Shown one piece after another: positions 1-7,858 of a stretch of 35,194 nt of DNA (position 1 is the stretch's first letter; each line of letters opens with the position of its first letter). The position numbers and the translations under genes are program-made. Origin of the DNA: Cellulomonas biazotea (GTDB lineage: Bacteria; Actinomycetota; Actinomycetes; Actinomycetales; Cellulomonadaceae); contig NZ_BIMR01000141.1 of assembly GCF_004306155.1 (NCBI RefSeq), forward strand, positions 1-35,194, in the 5' to 3' direction. A model generated the notes under the pieces. It saw nothing but the letters and a program-made list of their open reading frames with translations. It ran no database searches and was not told the origin of the DNA.

Positions 1-390
1 GCGCAGGCGTGCGAGCGGCTCGGGCTGCCCGCGCCCGTCGCCGAGACCGTCGCGCTCGACCCGTCGTCGGCCGCCGCGGCGGTCGGGCGGTGGCGCTCCG
101 CGGCCGAGCCGGTCACCGCGGTCGCGGCGTACAACGACGAGGTCGCGCTCGCGGTCCTCGCCGGGGTGCGCGCCGCCGGGCTGCGGGTGCCTGACGACGT
201 GGCCGTGATCGGCGTCGACGACGTGCCCGCCGCACGGCTCGTCGACCCGGCGCTCAGCACCGTGTGGCAGGCGATCGACGCGCAGGCCGAGTACCTGGCG
301 GCCGCGGTCCTCGCGGCGCTCGACGGGTCGGCCGAGCCGCCCGCCCGGCCGGACGACGTCTTCCACGTGGTCGCGCGCGACTCGACCTGA
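1..390 (+). CDS. LacI-family transcriptional regulator, C-terminal part (5' truncated)
   Basis: The reading frame is open from base 1 and ends in TGA at 388-390, giving 129 residues of the effector-binding half of a LacI/GalR repressor; the DNA-binding N-terminus lies outside the window. The periplasmic-binding-protein fold is recognisable from AAYNDEVALAVLAGVRAAGL, then VPDDVAVIGVDD and the LSTVWQ segment, which in LacI family members line the sugar pocket and the second dimer surface. The gene converges on a GH81 glucanase gene at 565-3936. LacI-type repressors commonly control neighbouring glycoside hydrolases in cellulolytic actinobacteria, so control of the glucanase is plausible, but no operator was recognised upstream of the glucanase. 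The effector is unknown. Confidence 0.9.
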   Translation, partial: AQACERLGLPAPVAETVALDPSSAAAAVGRWRSAAEPVTAVAAYNDEVALAVLAGVRAAGLRVPDDVAVIGVDDVPAARLVDPALSTVWQAIDAQAEYLAAAVLAALDGSAEPPARPDDVFHVVARDST

Positions 391-488
391 CCGGCCGCCG
401 GCGACCGGCCGGGGGCGGTGCCGCCCTGCGTCACCGCGACTCGACCAGTCACCGCGCCCGACGCGTCACCGCCTCCAGCGCCGGGCGG

Positions 489-532
489 ACGCAGGCGCAC
501 CCCGCCGGTGGAGCGACGGGGTGCGCCTGCGT
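489..532. terminator. Bidirectional hairpin terminator between the LacI-type and GH81 genes
   Basis: The arms 489-504 and 517-532 are perfectly complementary over 16 bp around a 12-nt loop (505-516). The hairpin sits between two convergent stop codons (390 on + and 565 on -). There is no U tract on either strand, which is usual for actinobacterial terminators. Confidence 0.8.
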
Positions 533-564
533 GGAGCCCGGTCAGACCGGGTCGTGCACCATCC

Positions 565-3500
565 TCACTGGAACGTGAACCAGTTGACGTTGACGAAGTC
601 CGCCGGCTGCCCCGACTCGAACGTCAGGTAGACGGTGTGCGTGCCGGTCACCCCCTGGATGTTCGTCGGGACCGTCCGCCACGTCTGCCAGCCGCCGGTG
701 TTCGCGATCGCGAAGGAGCCGACGGGCTGCGCGGTGAGGCTGTCGAGCCGGACGGTCACCAGACCGCTGGCCCCGCCCGCGACGCCCGACGCGACCCGTG
801 CGCTGAACTGCGTGCGCGCGGTGCTGCCGAAGCTCACGTTGTCGAACCGCAGGTGGTCGCCGTTGCTGATCCAGGCGACGTTCTCGCCGCCGTCGACGTC
901 CTGCGTGCCCTCCTTCGCGACGCCCGCCATCCCGTTGTACGACTCGGCCTGGATCCGCGACGTCGCGTCGACGCCGGTGGACGCCGCGCTGGTCGTGACG
1001 GCGAGGCCGCCGGTCGCGGCGGAGCGGTTGCCGGCCGCGTCGTACGCCCGCACGGAGAACGTGTAGGTCGTGGACGCCGCGAGCCCGCTCGCCGTGTAGG
1101 TGCGGCTCGACGTGGTGCCGATCACGGTGCCGTTGCGCAGCACGTCGTACCCGGTGACGCCGACGTTGTCGGTCGACGCCGACCACGCGAGGGTCGTCGC
1201 CGACGACGTGGTGCCGGACGCGGCGAGGCCGGTGGGCGTGGACGGCGCGGTCGTGTCGCCACCGCCGCCCGACGTCGTCACGGTGATCGCCGTGCTGGTG
1301 GCCGACCGGTTGCCGGCGGCGTCGAGGGCCCGTACCGCGAAGGTGTAGGCGGTCGACGCGGACAGGCCGCTCGCCGTGTACGACGTGCCGGACGCGGTGC
1401 CGACGACGCTCCCGTTGCGCAGCACCTCGTACCCGGTGACGCCGACGTTGTCGCTCGACGCGTACCAGGACAGGGTCGTCGCGGACGACGTCGTGCCGGA
1501 CGCGCCGAGGCCGGTGGGCGTCGAGGGTGCGGTGGTGTCGCCGCCGGTCGTGCCGCCGGTCGAGCTCGCGACGGACCGGGCGGGGACGGCCAGCGTGACG
1601 CCGTTGGAGAACGTCACGGTGATGGCGGACCCGCTCATGTTGGCGGCCTGGTAGGTCCGGACGCCGTTCTTGACGAAGACCGCGTGCAGCGGCGTGTTCG
1701 CGGTGACCGACCGGTCGACGGTGCCGAGGCCGGACAGGTTCTTCAGCCAGTAGAACGTGTGCGCCCGGGACTCGCCCTCCTCGACGGTGTAGGTGTTCGC
1801 CTGCGACCGGAACTGGGAGAGCGCGGTGGGGGCGTCGGCCAGGGCCTGGAACTCCCAGATGATGTCCTGCCAGACGGTCGCCGGCCCTCCGTTGTTGCGT
1901 TCGAGCTCGGTGAGGTTCCGGCCGATGTACGACGGGTTGTAGCCGAGGTAGAGGTGCCCGGCGGTCGAGGGCAGCAGGTTGATGCCCTGGATCATCTCCG
2001 GCTCGGCGCTGAACCACGTGGCGTACGAGCCGCCGTCACCCCAGACCATGCCGACCGTGGAGTGGCCGAACGCGGCCGGGAACGCCTCGTCGTCGGTGTC
2101 GAACCAGTAGTTCTCGATGGCCGACGCCTGCGTCGTGTAGAGGTAGATGCCGAGGTCACGGACGGTCTTGTTGCCCGTCGCCTGCCCCCACTGGATGAGG
2201 CCGCTCGCGAAGTTCATGCCCTCCGACGACGACTCCTGGTTGTTGCCGGCCCCGAACGCGCCGTGCCCGGACGCCCAGTCGTGGCCCGCGTAGATGTCGA
2301 AGTCGCGCAGGAACGGGAAGCGGGTGTCGTTGCGGTCCCAGTTCGCGGCGTCCTTGATGACGGTGTTGACCATGCCGCCGTACGCGGAGTCCGCGGCCCA
2401 CGACGGGTCGAACTGCGCGACGGTCGCGGCGCCGACGACGTAGTAGCCGTAGTGGAAGTGGTGGTCGTTGAGGTCGGTGTCCGACCCGTACGAGGCGGGG
2501 TAGCCGATGAGGGTGCCCCACGACGGGTTGTACCAGAAGGCCCGGCCCGTCTCCCCGGAGGAGGCGGTCATCCAGTCTGTGAGGCGCGTCTTCATGGAGC
2601 CGAGCAGCGAGTCCCGCGCGGCGGTCTTGCCCGTGGCGTGGGCCATGTGGACGACCTGTGAGATCCGGCCGAACGCCTTGCCGGTCCAGTAGGTGTCCTC
2701 GCCGAAGCCCGCGAACGGGTCGCCGGTCGCGACCTGGTCGATGTACCCGCTGAGCTGGGTGGCGTCGGCCGAGCCGGCTGCGAAGCCCGTGTTGGCGAGC
2801 TGCGGCAGGACGCCGTTGAAGGTGGTCACGGTCGTGAACTGCGACGAGCCGACGACGACGCGCATCGGGCCGCGCGGCGAGACGTAGGAGTACGCGCTCG
2901 GCGTCGTGCCGGACAGGGTGTCGCGCTGGTGCGGGTAGAGGGCGTAGACGGTGCCGGTGCCGGAGCCCTGCTTGGCGGTCGTCGTGAACGCGTACGTCGC
3001 GGTCATCTTGGCCGTCGCCTCGTCGTACGACCACGACACCTTCGTGCCGGTCACGTGGTTGTGGGCGTAGGGCGCGTACGCGTTGAGGGCGGCCTGCTTG
3101 TCGGCCGTGCTCGCGCCGGGGGCGGTCGGCAGGACCGCGACGGAGAAGAACGAGCCGCCGTTGAGGCTCGAGCTGATCGTGCTGCCGGAGACGTTCCACG
3201 TGGAACCAGAAGGGCCGAACGCGGCGTAGTCGTGGCCGTTGATCGTGTAGCCGACGGTCCCGTTGGCGTTGGTCCAGACGGTCGGTGCCGCCGCGCCCGT
3301 GAGGGTCGCGTTGCCGCCGGTCTTCGTCGCGTAGACGAACGGCAGGCCGTGGCCGAACGTCGTCCGCAGGCTGCTGCTGCCGTTCGTCCACAGCTCGCTC
3401 ACGGTCCAGTCGGAGTAGCCGTCGACCTTGCCGTCGGCGTCGAGACCGGCGATGCCGATGCGGAAGTCCTCGGTGTAGGGGTAGTGGTACTCGCTCACGC

Positions 3501-3936
3501 CCGTGGCCGTGCCGGAGATCGTCGACGCCGTCGGGTAGCTCACGCCGAGCCCGTTGGTGAACGCGTGGAACGCGAGCGGGTGGGCCATGAGGTTCTCGGA
3601 GATCGACGAGCAGCTGAACTTGCGCCACAGCAGCGACGTCCACCAGTCGTTCGTCGGGATCGCCCCGGCGGGGAAGTTCGACGTCACGTGCGCGCGCGGG
3701 TTGGTGACCGGGGTGTTGTTGCACTCGGTCGGGACGGCGCCGCCCGACGGGGTGCCCTCCGCGTAGCTGCCGGACCCCACGGCCACGGCCTCCGCGCGCG
3801 GCACCGGCAGGAACACGGCCTGCACCAGGTACGCCAGGACGGCCCCGACCACCACCATCGCCACGAACGCGCGGCGGTCCAGCGCGGGTCGGGACGTCCT
3901 CGCCCCCACCCTCCTCAGCTCGGCGTGAGCAGACAT
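565..3936 (-). CDS. Secreted GH81 endo-beta-1,3-glucanase with two FN3 domains and a CBM6
   Basis: 1123 residues. The ATG at 3936 is chosen because a GGAG lies 8 nt upstream; an open extension to 4131 is basic, proline-rich and has no family similarity. The N-terminus has a long signal segment (about 20-50) beginning DRRAFVAM, a possible weak twin-arginine signal, and ending near PRAEA. The GH81 catalytic region spans about 55-790. Conserved acidic residues are visible: D491 in NDHHFHYGYY, and E568 and E572 in NNQESSSEGMNF, matching the Asp/Glu/Glu set described for GH81 laminarinases. Two FN3 domains follow (about 801-888 and 894-982), then a C-terminal CBM6 (about 989-1123, starting RIQAESYNGM). 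It would hydrolyse beta-1,3-glucans such as laminarin, curdlan or fungal wall glucan outside the cell, with the CBM6 anchoring it to polysaccharide. The convergent LacI-type regulator is the natural candidate controller. Confidence 0.95.
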   Translation of the reverse strand: MSAHAELRRVGARTSRPALDRRAFVAMVVVGAVLAYLVQAVFLPVPRAEAVAVGSGSYAEGTPSGGAVPTECNNTPVTNPRAHVTSNFPAGAIPTNDWWTSLLWRKFSCSSISENLMAHPLAFHAFTNGLGVSYPTASTISGTATGVSEYHYPYTEDFRIGIAGLDADGKVDGYSDWTVSELWTNGSSSLRTTFGHGLPFVYATKTGGNATLTGAAAPTVWTNANGTVGYTINGHDYAAFGPSGSTWNVSGSTISSSLNGGSFFSVAVLPTAPGASTADKQAALNAYAPYAHNHVTGTKVSWSYDEATAKMTATYAFTTTAKQGSGTGTVYALYPHQRDTLSGTTPSAYSYVSPRGPMRVVVGSSQFTTVTTFNGVLPQLANTGFAAGSADATQLSGYIDQVATGDPFAGFGEDTYWTGKAFGRISQVVHMAHATGKTAARDSLLGSMKTRLTDWMTASSGETGRAFWYNPSWGTLIGYPASYGSDTDLNDHHFHYGYYVVGAATVAQFDPSWAADSAYGGMVNTVIKDAANWDRNDTRFPFLRDFDIYAGHDWASGHGAFGAGNNQESSSEGMNFASGLIQWGQATGNKTVRDLGIYLYTTQASAIENYWFDTDDEAFPAAFGHSTVGMVWGDGGSYATWFSAEPEMIQGINLLPSTAGHLYLGYNPSYIGRNLTELERNNGGPATVWQDIIWEFQALADAPTALSQFRSQANTYTVEEGESRAHTFYWLKNLSGLGTVDRSVTANTPLHAVFVKNGVRTYQAANMSGSAITVTFSNGVTLAVPARSVASSTGGTTGGDTTAPSTPTGLGASGTTSSATTLSWYASSDNVGVTGYEVLRNGSVVGTASGTSYTASGLSASTAYTFAVRALDAAGNRSATSTAITVTTSGGGGDTTAPSTPTGLAASGTTSSATTLAWSASTDNVGVTGYDVLRNGTVIGTTSSRTYTASGLAASTTYTFSVRAYDAAGNRSAATGGLAVTTSAASTGVDATSRIQAESYNGMAGVAKEGTQDVDGGENVAWISNGDHLRFDNVSFGSTARTQFSARVASGVAGGASGLVTVRLDSLTAQPVGSFAIANTGGWQTWRTVPTNIQGVTGTHTVYLTFESGQPADFVNVNWFTFQ
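991..1536 (-). repeat. Duplicated FN3 module inside the GH81 gene
   Basis: Residues 801-888 and 894-982 of the glucanase share long identical stretches, including SGTTSSATTL, DNVGVTGY, VLRNG and DAAGNRSA. This indicates a recent tandem duplication of an FN3 linker unit. Such near-identical FN3 cassettes are common in actinobacterial glycoside hydrolases. Confidence 0.85.
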
Positions 3937-4423
3937 CCGGTCAACTCCGATCTCCTCGTCGCGACGCGGGACCGGCGACGTCGTCGTCGGGGTCGGGCGT
4001 GCGGGGCGGCGGCGCGGACGTCTGGATGACGGCGCACCGGACGAGCGGTCCGGCCGGTGCGGGCACAGGGGGGTGTGCGCCCCGGCACGGTGGGGGACTG
4101 CTTGGCAGCGGCCGGTGGCCGGGTCCTCCACGTTGAGGACGGATGGCCGTTGACTCGTGTCACCGGTGCTGCGGGGTTCAGGGTGGCCGGGCGCCGGAGG
4201 GATGTCAAGAGATCGGACGACTCACCGGTCCTGCGCCGCGGGTTCCGGTGGCCCGTCGGGCGGGCACCGGCTCGCCGTCCGCGGTCGAGGTCGTCGGTCG
4301 TGGCCGAGTTCGTCGGCGGTGGCCGAGTTCGTCACCTGGAGCCGGCGAGCTCGGCACGAAGTGACGACCTCGGCGCCAGAGGGGGAGTCGCCGGGGCCGG
4401 GGCCGGGGCCGTCGGTGCGGTGC
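3937..4423. other. Intergenic region with glucanase leader and palindromic repeat
   Basis: About 490 bp between the GH81 start and the AraC-type stop. It must hold the glucanase promoter (reading leftwards) and contains the repeat element at 4286-4374. No convincing -10/-35 pair, CelR-like palindrome or coding region was recognised; open frames here are basic low-complexity translations typical of noncoding high-GC DNA. Confidence 0.6.
4286..4374. repeat. Dispersed intergenic palindromic repeat, copy 1
   Basis: Contains CGAGGTCGTCGG, two copies of TGGCCGAGTTCGTC, and the inverted end TGACGACCTCGGC. Its last 25 nt (4350-4374) match 6469-6493 at 24 of 25 positions. It lies just past the end of the AraC-type gene and could fold as a transcript-end hairpin. 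Confidence 0.7.
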
Positions 4424-5263
4424 TCAGGCGTCCGTGAAGCGGGACGCGAACGCGCCCGGGGTCATGCCCGTGACGCGGCGGAAGTCGCGGGACAGGTGCG
4501 ACTCGTCGGCGTAGCCCAGGGACGCGGCCAGGTCGGCGACCGTCGTGCCACCCGCCCGCAGGCCGCCCGCGGCCTCGTGCAGCCGTCGCCGCTGCACCAG
4601 CCACTTGGGCGACAGCCCCAGCCGTCGGCGCGTCAGGCGCTGCAGCGTGCGCTCGGTGACGTCGAAGCGTTCGCAGAGCTGCGCGACCCGCCGCAGGTCC
4701 GGGTCGCCCTCGACGGCGTCGACCACCTGGTTCACCAGCAGGCCCTCGTCGTCGACCGGCAGGAACCGGCGCAGGAACGCGCCGACACGGTCCGTCGCGA
4801 CGTGCTGCCGGTCGACGTCCGTCGGGTCGTCGCGCAGGTCGTCGTGCACGCCCGCGACCAGCGCGTCGACGTCCGCCGCCGACGTCGCGAGGGCCGGGCC
4901 GAGGTCCCCGTGGCGGCCCGTCCAGGCGGCCACCGAGCCGCCCGTGAGGAGCGCGCCCGCCGCGGGCTGCAGCATCACGCCGACCGCCCAGCCCGTGCCG
5001 CGCAGCGTCGTCGACGACAGGCCCGGCGCGACCCCGTAGAACCGCGCGTACGAGTCCGCGACCACCACCAGGCACACCGGGTACTGCAGGACCCGCTGCA
5101 CCGCCGGCCGTCCGTCGGGCACGTCCCACGTCGGTACCCAGTACCGCCGCACCAGGTCCGCGAGGTCCGCCTCCGGCCCCCACCGACCGATCCGGAACGA
5201 GCGGTCGTCGGGGTCGACGAGGTGCGCCCGCTCGACCTCGTCGACGGCCCTGTCGGGTTTCAT
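4424..5263 (-). CDS. AraC-family transcriptional regulator
   Basis: 279 residues from an ATG at 5263 preceded by GGGAGGT six nt upstream; the open frame continues to 5326 but would overlap the divergent gene. The C-terminal AraC/XylS double helix-turn-helix is clear (about 185-275): RRVAQLCERFDVTERTLQRL, then TVADLAASLGYADESHLSRD and FRRVTGMTPGAF. The N-terminal ~150 residues resemble the DUF6597-type domain (LADLVRRYWVPTWD, VLQYPVCLVVV) found in many AraC regulators. It is divergent from the MDMPI-type gene at 5301 with only 37 bp between starts, so it probably regulates that gene and itself from this short region. The ligand is unknown. Confidence 0.9.
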   Translation of the reverse strand: MKPDRAVDEVERAHLVDPDDRSFRIGRWGPEADLADLVRRYWVPTWDVPDGRPAVQRVLQYPVCLVVVADSYARFYGVAPGLSSTTLRGTGWAVGVMLQPAAGALLTGGSVAAWTGRHGDLGPALATSAADVDALVAGVHDDLRDDPTDVDRQHVATDRVGAFLRRFLPVDDEGLLVNQVVDAVEGDPDLRRVAQLCERFDVTERTLQRLTRRRLGLSPKWLVQRRRLHEAAGGLRAGGTTVADLAASLGYADESHLSRDFRRVTGMTPGAFASRFTDA

Positions 5264-5287
5264 CAAGCCACCTCCCGCGCGTCCGCC

Positions 5288-5293
5288 TAGCGT
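5288..5293 (+). promoter_or_regulatory. -10 box TAGCGT of a leaderless gene
   Basis: TAGCGT ends 7 nt before the ATG at 5301 and no Shine-Dalgarno sequence is present, so transcription should start at or next to the start codon. Confidence 0.6.
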
Positions 5294-5300
5294 CGCAGTC

Positions 5301-5864
5301 ATGACCGACAACGCCACCCTCGACACCTACACCGAGCGCGCCGCGGGCATGCAGGCGGCGCTCGACGCCGTCTCGTCCGACGCCTGGGACGCGCCCTCCG
5401 CGTGCGCCGGGTGGACCGGCCGCGACGTCGTCGCGCACCTCGTCGACACCCAGCGCGAGTTCCTCGCGACCCACGGCGCCGACCTGCCGCCCCGGCCCGA
5501 CCTGACCGACCCGCCCGCCGCCTGGCGCACGCACACCGCAGCCGTCCGCGCGCTGCTCGCCGACCCCGGGCTCGTCGAGCGCGAGTACGACTCCCTCGGC
5601 TCCCGGACGACCGTCGGCGCGACCGTCGACATGTTCTACGGGTTCGACATGGTCGCCCACCGGTGGGACGTGACCGCCGCCGACGGTCGCGCGTACCAGT
5701 TCGACGACGAGGGCCTCGACGCCATCGAGGGCATGGTCGCGGCCATGGGGGACATGCTCTACACCTCGGGGGTGTGCGGCCCCGCGCTCCCCGTCCCCGA
5801 CGACGCCGACCGGCAGACCCGCGCGCTCGCGGCACTCGGCCGCTCCGCCACGGTCACCGTCTGA
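5301..5864 (+). CDS. Maleylpyruvate isomerase-family (mycothiol-dependent, DinB-fold) protein
   Basis: 187 residues. The N-terminal part has the MDMPI_N pattern: ERAAGMQAALDAV, then SACAGWTGRDVVAHLVDTQR with the metal-ligand-type histidine in VVAHL, and later MFYGFDMVAHRWDV with a second metal-ligand-type histidine. This matches the TIGR03086-like actinobacterial group of the DinB/MDMPI superfamily, four-helix metal proteins, some of which use mycothiol as thiol cofactor. The substrate cannot be deduced. It is divergent from an AraC-type regulator and appears leaderless. Two more DinB-superfamily genes occur at 29273 and 29977, but they belong to the DUF664 branch. Confidence 0.85.
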   Translation: MTDNATLDTYTERAAGMQAALDAVSSDAWDAPSACAGWTGRDVVAHLVDTQREFLATHGADLPPRPDLTDPPAAWRTHTAAVRALLADPGLVEREYDSLGSRTTVGATVDMFYGFDMVAHRWDVTAADGRAYQFDDEGLDAIEGMVAAMGDMLYTSGVCGPALPVPDDADRQTRALAALGRSATVTV

Positions 5865-5910
5865 CGCGACGTGCCGGACCGGGACGCGCACGGCGACCGC
5901 GCGCCCGAGT

Positions 5911-5957
5911 CGACCGACCTGACCTCGGGCTCCGCCCGACCCTGCCGGGTTCGGTCG
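5911..5957 (+). terminator. Hairpin terminator after the MDMPI-type gene
   Basis: Outer arms CGACCGA (5911-5917) and TCGGTCG (5951-5957) enclose an inner CGGGC/GCCCG stem (5926-5930 / 5934-5938) with a 3-nt loop. It lies between two genes on the + strand. There is no U tract. Confidence 0.5.
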
Positions 5958-6022
5958 GAGCGGCGGCGCGCGGACTCCGCGCGGCGTCGGCGGGCCGTCG
6001 GGGACGGCGTCGTGCCGCTGGA

Positions 6023-6028
6023 TACCCT
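6023..6028 (+). promoter_or_regulatory. -10 box TACCCT of the HNH gene
   Basis: TACCCT ends 6 nt before the ATG at 6035; there is no ribosome-binding site, consistent with a leaderless mRNA. Confidence 0.55.
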
Positions 6029-6034
6029 CGGTGC

Positions 6035-6394
6035 ATGCCGGCCAAGGGGACGCGCAAGGCGCGGTACGCGGCGCGCCGCAAGCGACGCATGGACGCGGTC
6101 GAGCACGACCTCAGCGCCGAGCAGTGGGCCGCGCTGACCGCGGCGTGGGGCGGCTGCGCGTACTGCGGCGCGGCCGGCGTCCCGTTGCAGCGGGACTGCG
6201 TCCTGCCGATCTCCCGCGGCGGCCGGTACACGCTCGACAACATCGCGCCCGCGTGCGCGTCGTGCAACGCCAGCAAGTGCAACGACGAGGTGACGTCGTG
6301 GCTGCGCCGCAAGCGCCTGGACGAGCGCGCGTTCCTCACCCGCCACGTCGAGATCCAGTCGACCCTCGCCCGCACGGCGGCACCGACGCCGTGA
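6035..6394 (+). CDS. Small HNH-family protein with Cys in place of the usual first His
   Basis: 119 residues. The start at 6035 is set by the -10 box just upstream; the open frame extends further 5' to 5402 only because it overlaps the MDMPI gene out of frame. The core is a zinc-finger HNH fold: CAYC, then LQRDCVLPISRGG, LDNIAPACASCNASKCN. CxxC plus CxxC would bind structural zinc. In canonical HNH nucleases the segment reads (D)H-V, where His is the general base; here the position is Cys (RDCV), and this variant recurs, as I recall, in actinobacterial homologues. It may therefore be a non-catalytic or altered nucleic-acid-binding protein. A very basic N-terminus (KGTRKARYAARRKRR) favours nucleic-acid binding. 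Confidence 0.8.
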   Translation: MPAKGTRKARYAARRKRRMDAVEHDLSAEQWAALTAAWGGCAYCGAAGVPLQRDCVLPISRGGRYTLDNIAPACASCNASKCNDEVTSWLRRKRLDERAFLTRHVEIQSTLARTAAPTP

Positions 6395-6402
6395 GCCACG
6401 CC

Positions 6403-6493
6403 GCCGAGGTCGTCATTTCCGATCGAGGTCGTCACTTCCGTTCGAGGTAGTGAGCTGTAGCCGACGATCTCGGCACGAAGTGACGAACTCGGC
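6403..6493. repeat. Dispersed intergenic palindromic repeat, copy 2
   Basis: Outer arms 6403-6419 and 6477-6493 pair at 15 of 17 positions, with one further G-U pair possible in RNA. Inside are two more degenerate copies of the CGAGGTCGTCA unit. The right end (6469-6493) matches copy 1. It fills most of the gap between the HNH gene and the DNase IV gene. Confidence 0.75.
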
Positions 6494-6533
6494 GCGGTGC
6501 GGGGGGCCGTGGGCGGGTGGGGGTGGGGCGGTC

Positions 6534-6539
6534 TAGCCT
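6534..6539 (+). promoter_or_regulatory. -10 box TAGCCT for deoxyribonuclease IV
   Basis: TAGCCT lies about 28 nt before the GTG at 6568, leaving a short leader carrying the GGAGG ribosome-binding site at 6554-6558. Confidence 0.45.
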
Positions 6540-6567
6540 GGCGGCGGGCGAGCGGAGGGAGAGCGGC

Positions 6568-7329
6568 GTGGTGCTGATCGGAGCCCATGTGCGGGGCGAC
6601 GACCCGGTGGTCGCGGCGGCGGAGGTCGACGCGCAGAGCGTCCAGATCTTCCTGGCCGACCCGCAGGGCTGGAAGAAGCCGGTGCGACGTCCCGACGCGG
6701 ACGCGCTCGTCGAGAGCGGCCTCGGGATCTACGCGCACGCGCCGTACCTGGTCAACGTCGCGTCGACCAACAACCGCATCCGCATCCCGAGCCGCAACAT
6801 GATCGCGCAGCACGCCGCGGCCGCCGCCGACCTGGGCGTGCGCGGGCTCGTCGTGCACGGCGGGCACGTGGGCGACGGCGACGACGTCGCGGTCGGCATC
6901 GACAACTGGCGCAAGACGTTCGAGCGGGCGACGTTCCCCGTCCGGGTCCTGGTCGAGAACACCGCGGGCGGCGAGAACGCGTGCGCGCGGACGCTCGACC
7001 GCTGGGCGATGCTGTGGGACGCGATCGGCGGCTACGACGTCGGCGTGTGCCTCGACACGTGCCACGCGTGGGCGGCGGGGGAGGACCTCGAGACGATCGT
7101 CGACCGGCTGCGCGCGATCACCGGCCGGATCGACCTGGTGCACGCGAACAGCTCGCGCGACGAGGCCGGGTCGAGCCGCGACCGGCACGCGAACTTCGCG
7201 ACGGGCACGATCCCGCCCGAGCTCATCGCGCACGTCGTGCGTGAGGCGGGGTGCGACGCGCTCGTCGAGACGCCCGCCGAGCGGCAGGCGGAGGACATCG
7301 CGTTCCTGCGGGCGGCGCTGGAGGCCTGA
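6568..7329 (+). CDS. nfo: Deoxyribonuclease IV (AP endonuclease, Nfo type)
   Basis: 253 residues from GTG 6568, nine nt after GGAGG; GTG 6571 is an alternative and an upstream start at 6517 would precede the ribosome-binding site. The protein is a TIM-barrel endonuclease that cuts DNA 5' of abasic sites in base-excision repair. All nine trinuclear-zinc ligands of the family can be placed: H57 (YAHAPY), H97 (VVHGGH), E130 (LVENTAG), D163 and H166 (CLDTCHAWAAG), H192 (LVHANS), D205 and H207 (RDRHANF) and E234 (LVETP). The length is at the short end for the family and complete. It has its own promoter-like -10 box and is not obviously in an operon. Confidence 0.95.
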   Translation: MVLIGAHVRGDDPVVAAAEVDAQSVQIFLADPQGWKKPVRRPDADALVESGLGIYAHAPYLVNVASTNNRIRIPSRNMIAQHAAAAADLGVRGLVVHGGHVGDGDDVAVGIDNWRKTFERATFPVRVLVENTAGGENACARTLDRWAMLWDAIGGYDVGVCLDTCHAWAAGEDLETIVDRLRAITGRIDLVHANSSRDEAGSSRDRHANFATGTIPPELIAHVVREAGCDALVETPAERQAEDIAFLRAALEA

Positions 7330-7858
7330 CGCCGGTCGGCGCGGACCCCCTGCGGGCCGCAGCCGGGCGTGAGCGGCGCGGGCGACGGGACGGTCCCGGA
7401 CGGGTGGCCGTGACGGCGTCGTAGGATCGACGGGCACCTGCGCCGACCGGCTGGTCCGCGGCGAGGGCGATGAGGGACGACGACACACGGAGCACGACGA
7501 TGCGACGCATCACGCGGCAGCGAGGAAGCGGGGCGGCCGTCCTGGCCTGCTCAGGCGCGGGGCCGGCACCCGCCCGGCTCGCCTGACCCCTGCCCGACCT
7601 CACGACGGCACCACCCGACCGACACGCACCGCGTCGGTCGTCGTGCGCCGTCCGCACGGTCATGGCTGCGCGTCCGGCCCGGCGGGTGCCCCCGGTCCCC
7701 AGCCGTCGCTCCCGACCCGACCCCACGCGGCCCGGTCGGCACCGTCGACGACGCGGCCCCGGTCGACCCCGTCGACCGTGCGGCCCCGGTCGACGCGCCG
7801 ACCCGCGTGGTCGAGGCTGGTGCGACGGCGACCCGTCGTCACGAGAGCCGAGAACACC
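7330..7858 (+). promoter_or_regulatory. Long candidate leader upstream of the FBP gene
   Basis: 529 bp without a recognised protein family. A TAGGAT box at 7422-7427 is the only good -10 candidate, which would give a leader of over 400 nt before 7859. The leader holds a small ORF with a GGAG site (7500-7586), a 7-bp hairpin (7617-7623 / 7633-7639), a 15-bp direct repeat GCGGCCCCGGTCGAC (7753-7767 and 7780-7794), and four GTCGAC palindromes at 7744, 7762, 7771 and 7789 (spacings 18, 9 and 18). This resembles leaders that control antibiotic-responsive translation-factor genes, but that role is inference. Confidence 0.4.
7500..7586 (+). CDS. Possible leader peptide (28 residues)
   Basis: ATG at 7500 follows GGAG by 7 nt and reads MRRITRQRGSGAAVLACSGA and a short tail to TGA at 7584-7586; an in-frame ATG at 7470 would lengthen it to 38 residues. 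No homologue is recognised. Its position inside a long leader ahead of a ribosome-related gene suggests a regulatory upstream ORF. It may equally be a chance frame. Confidence 0.25.
   Translation: MRRITRQRGSGAAVLACSGAGPAPARLA

Noticed and set aside
5402-6034. Longer HNH protein of 330 codons
   Set aside because: The extension overlaps the MDMPI gene out of frame; the -10 box and basic N-terminus support ATG 6035.
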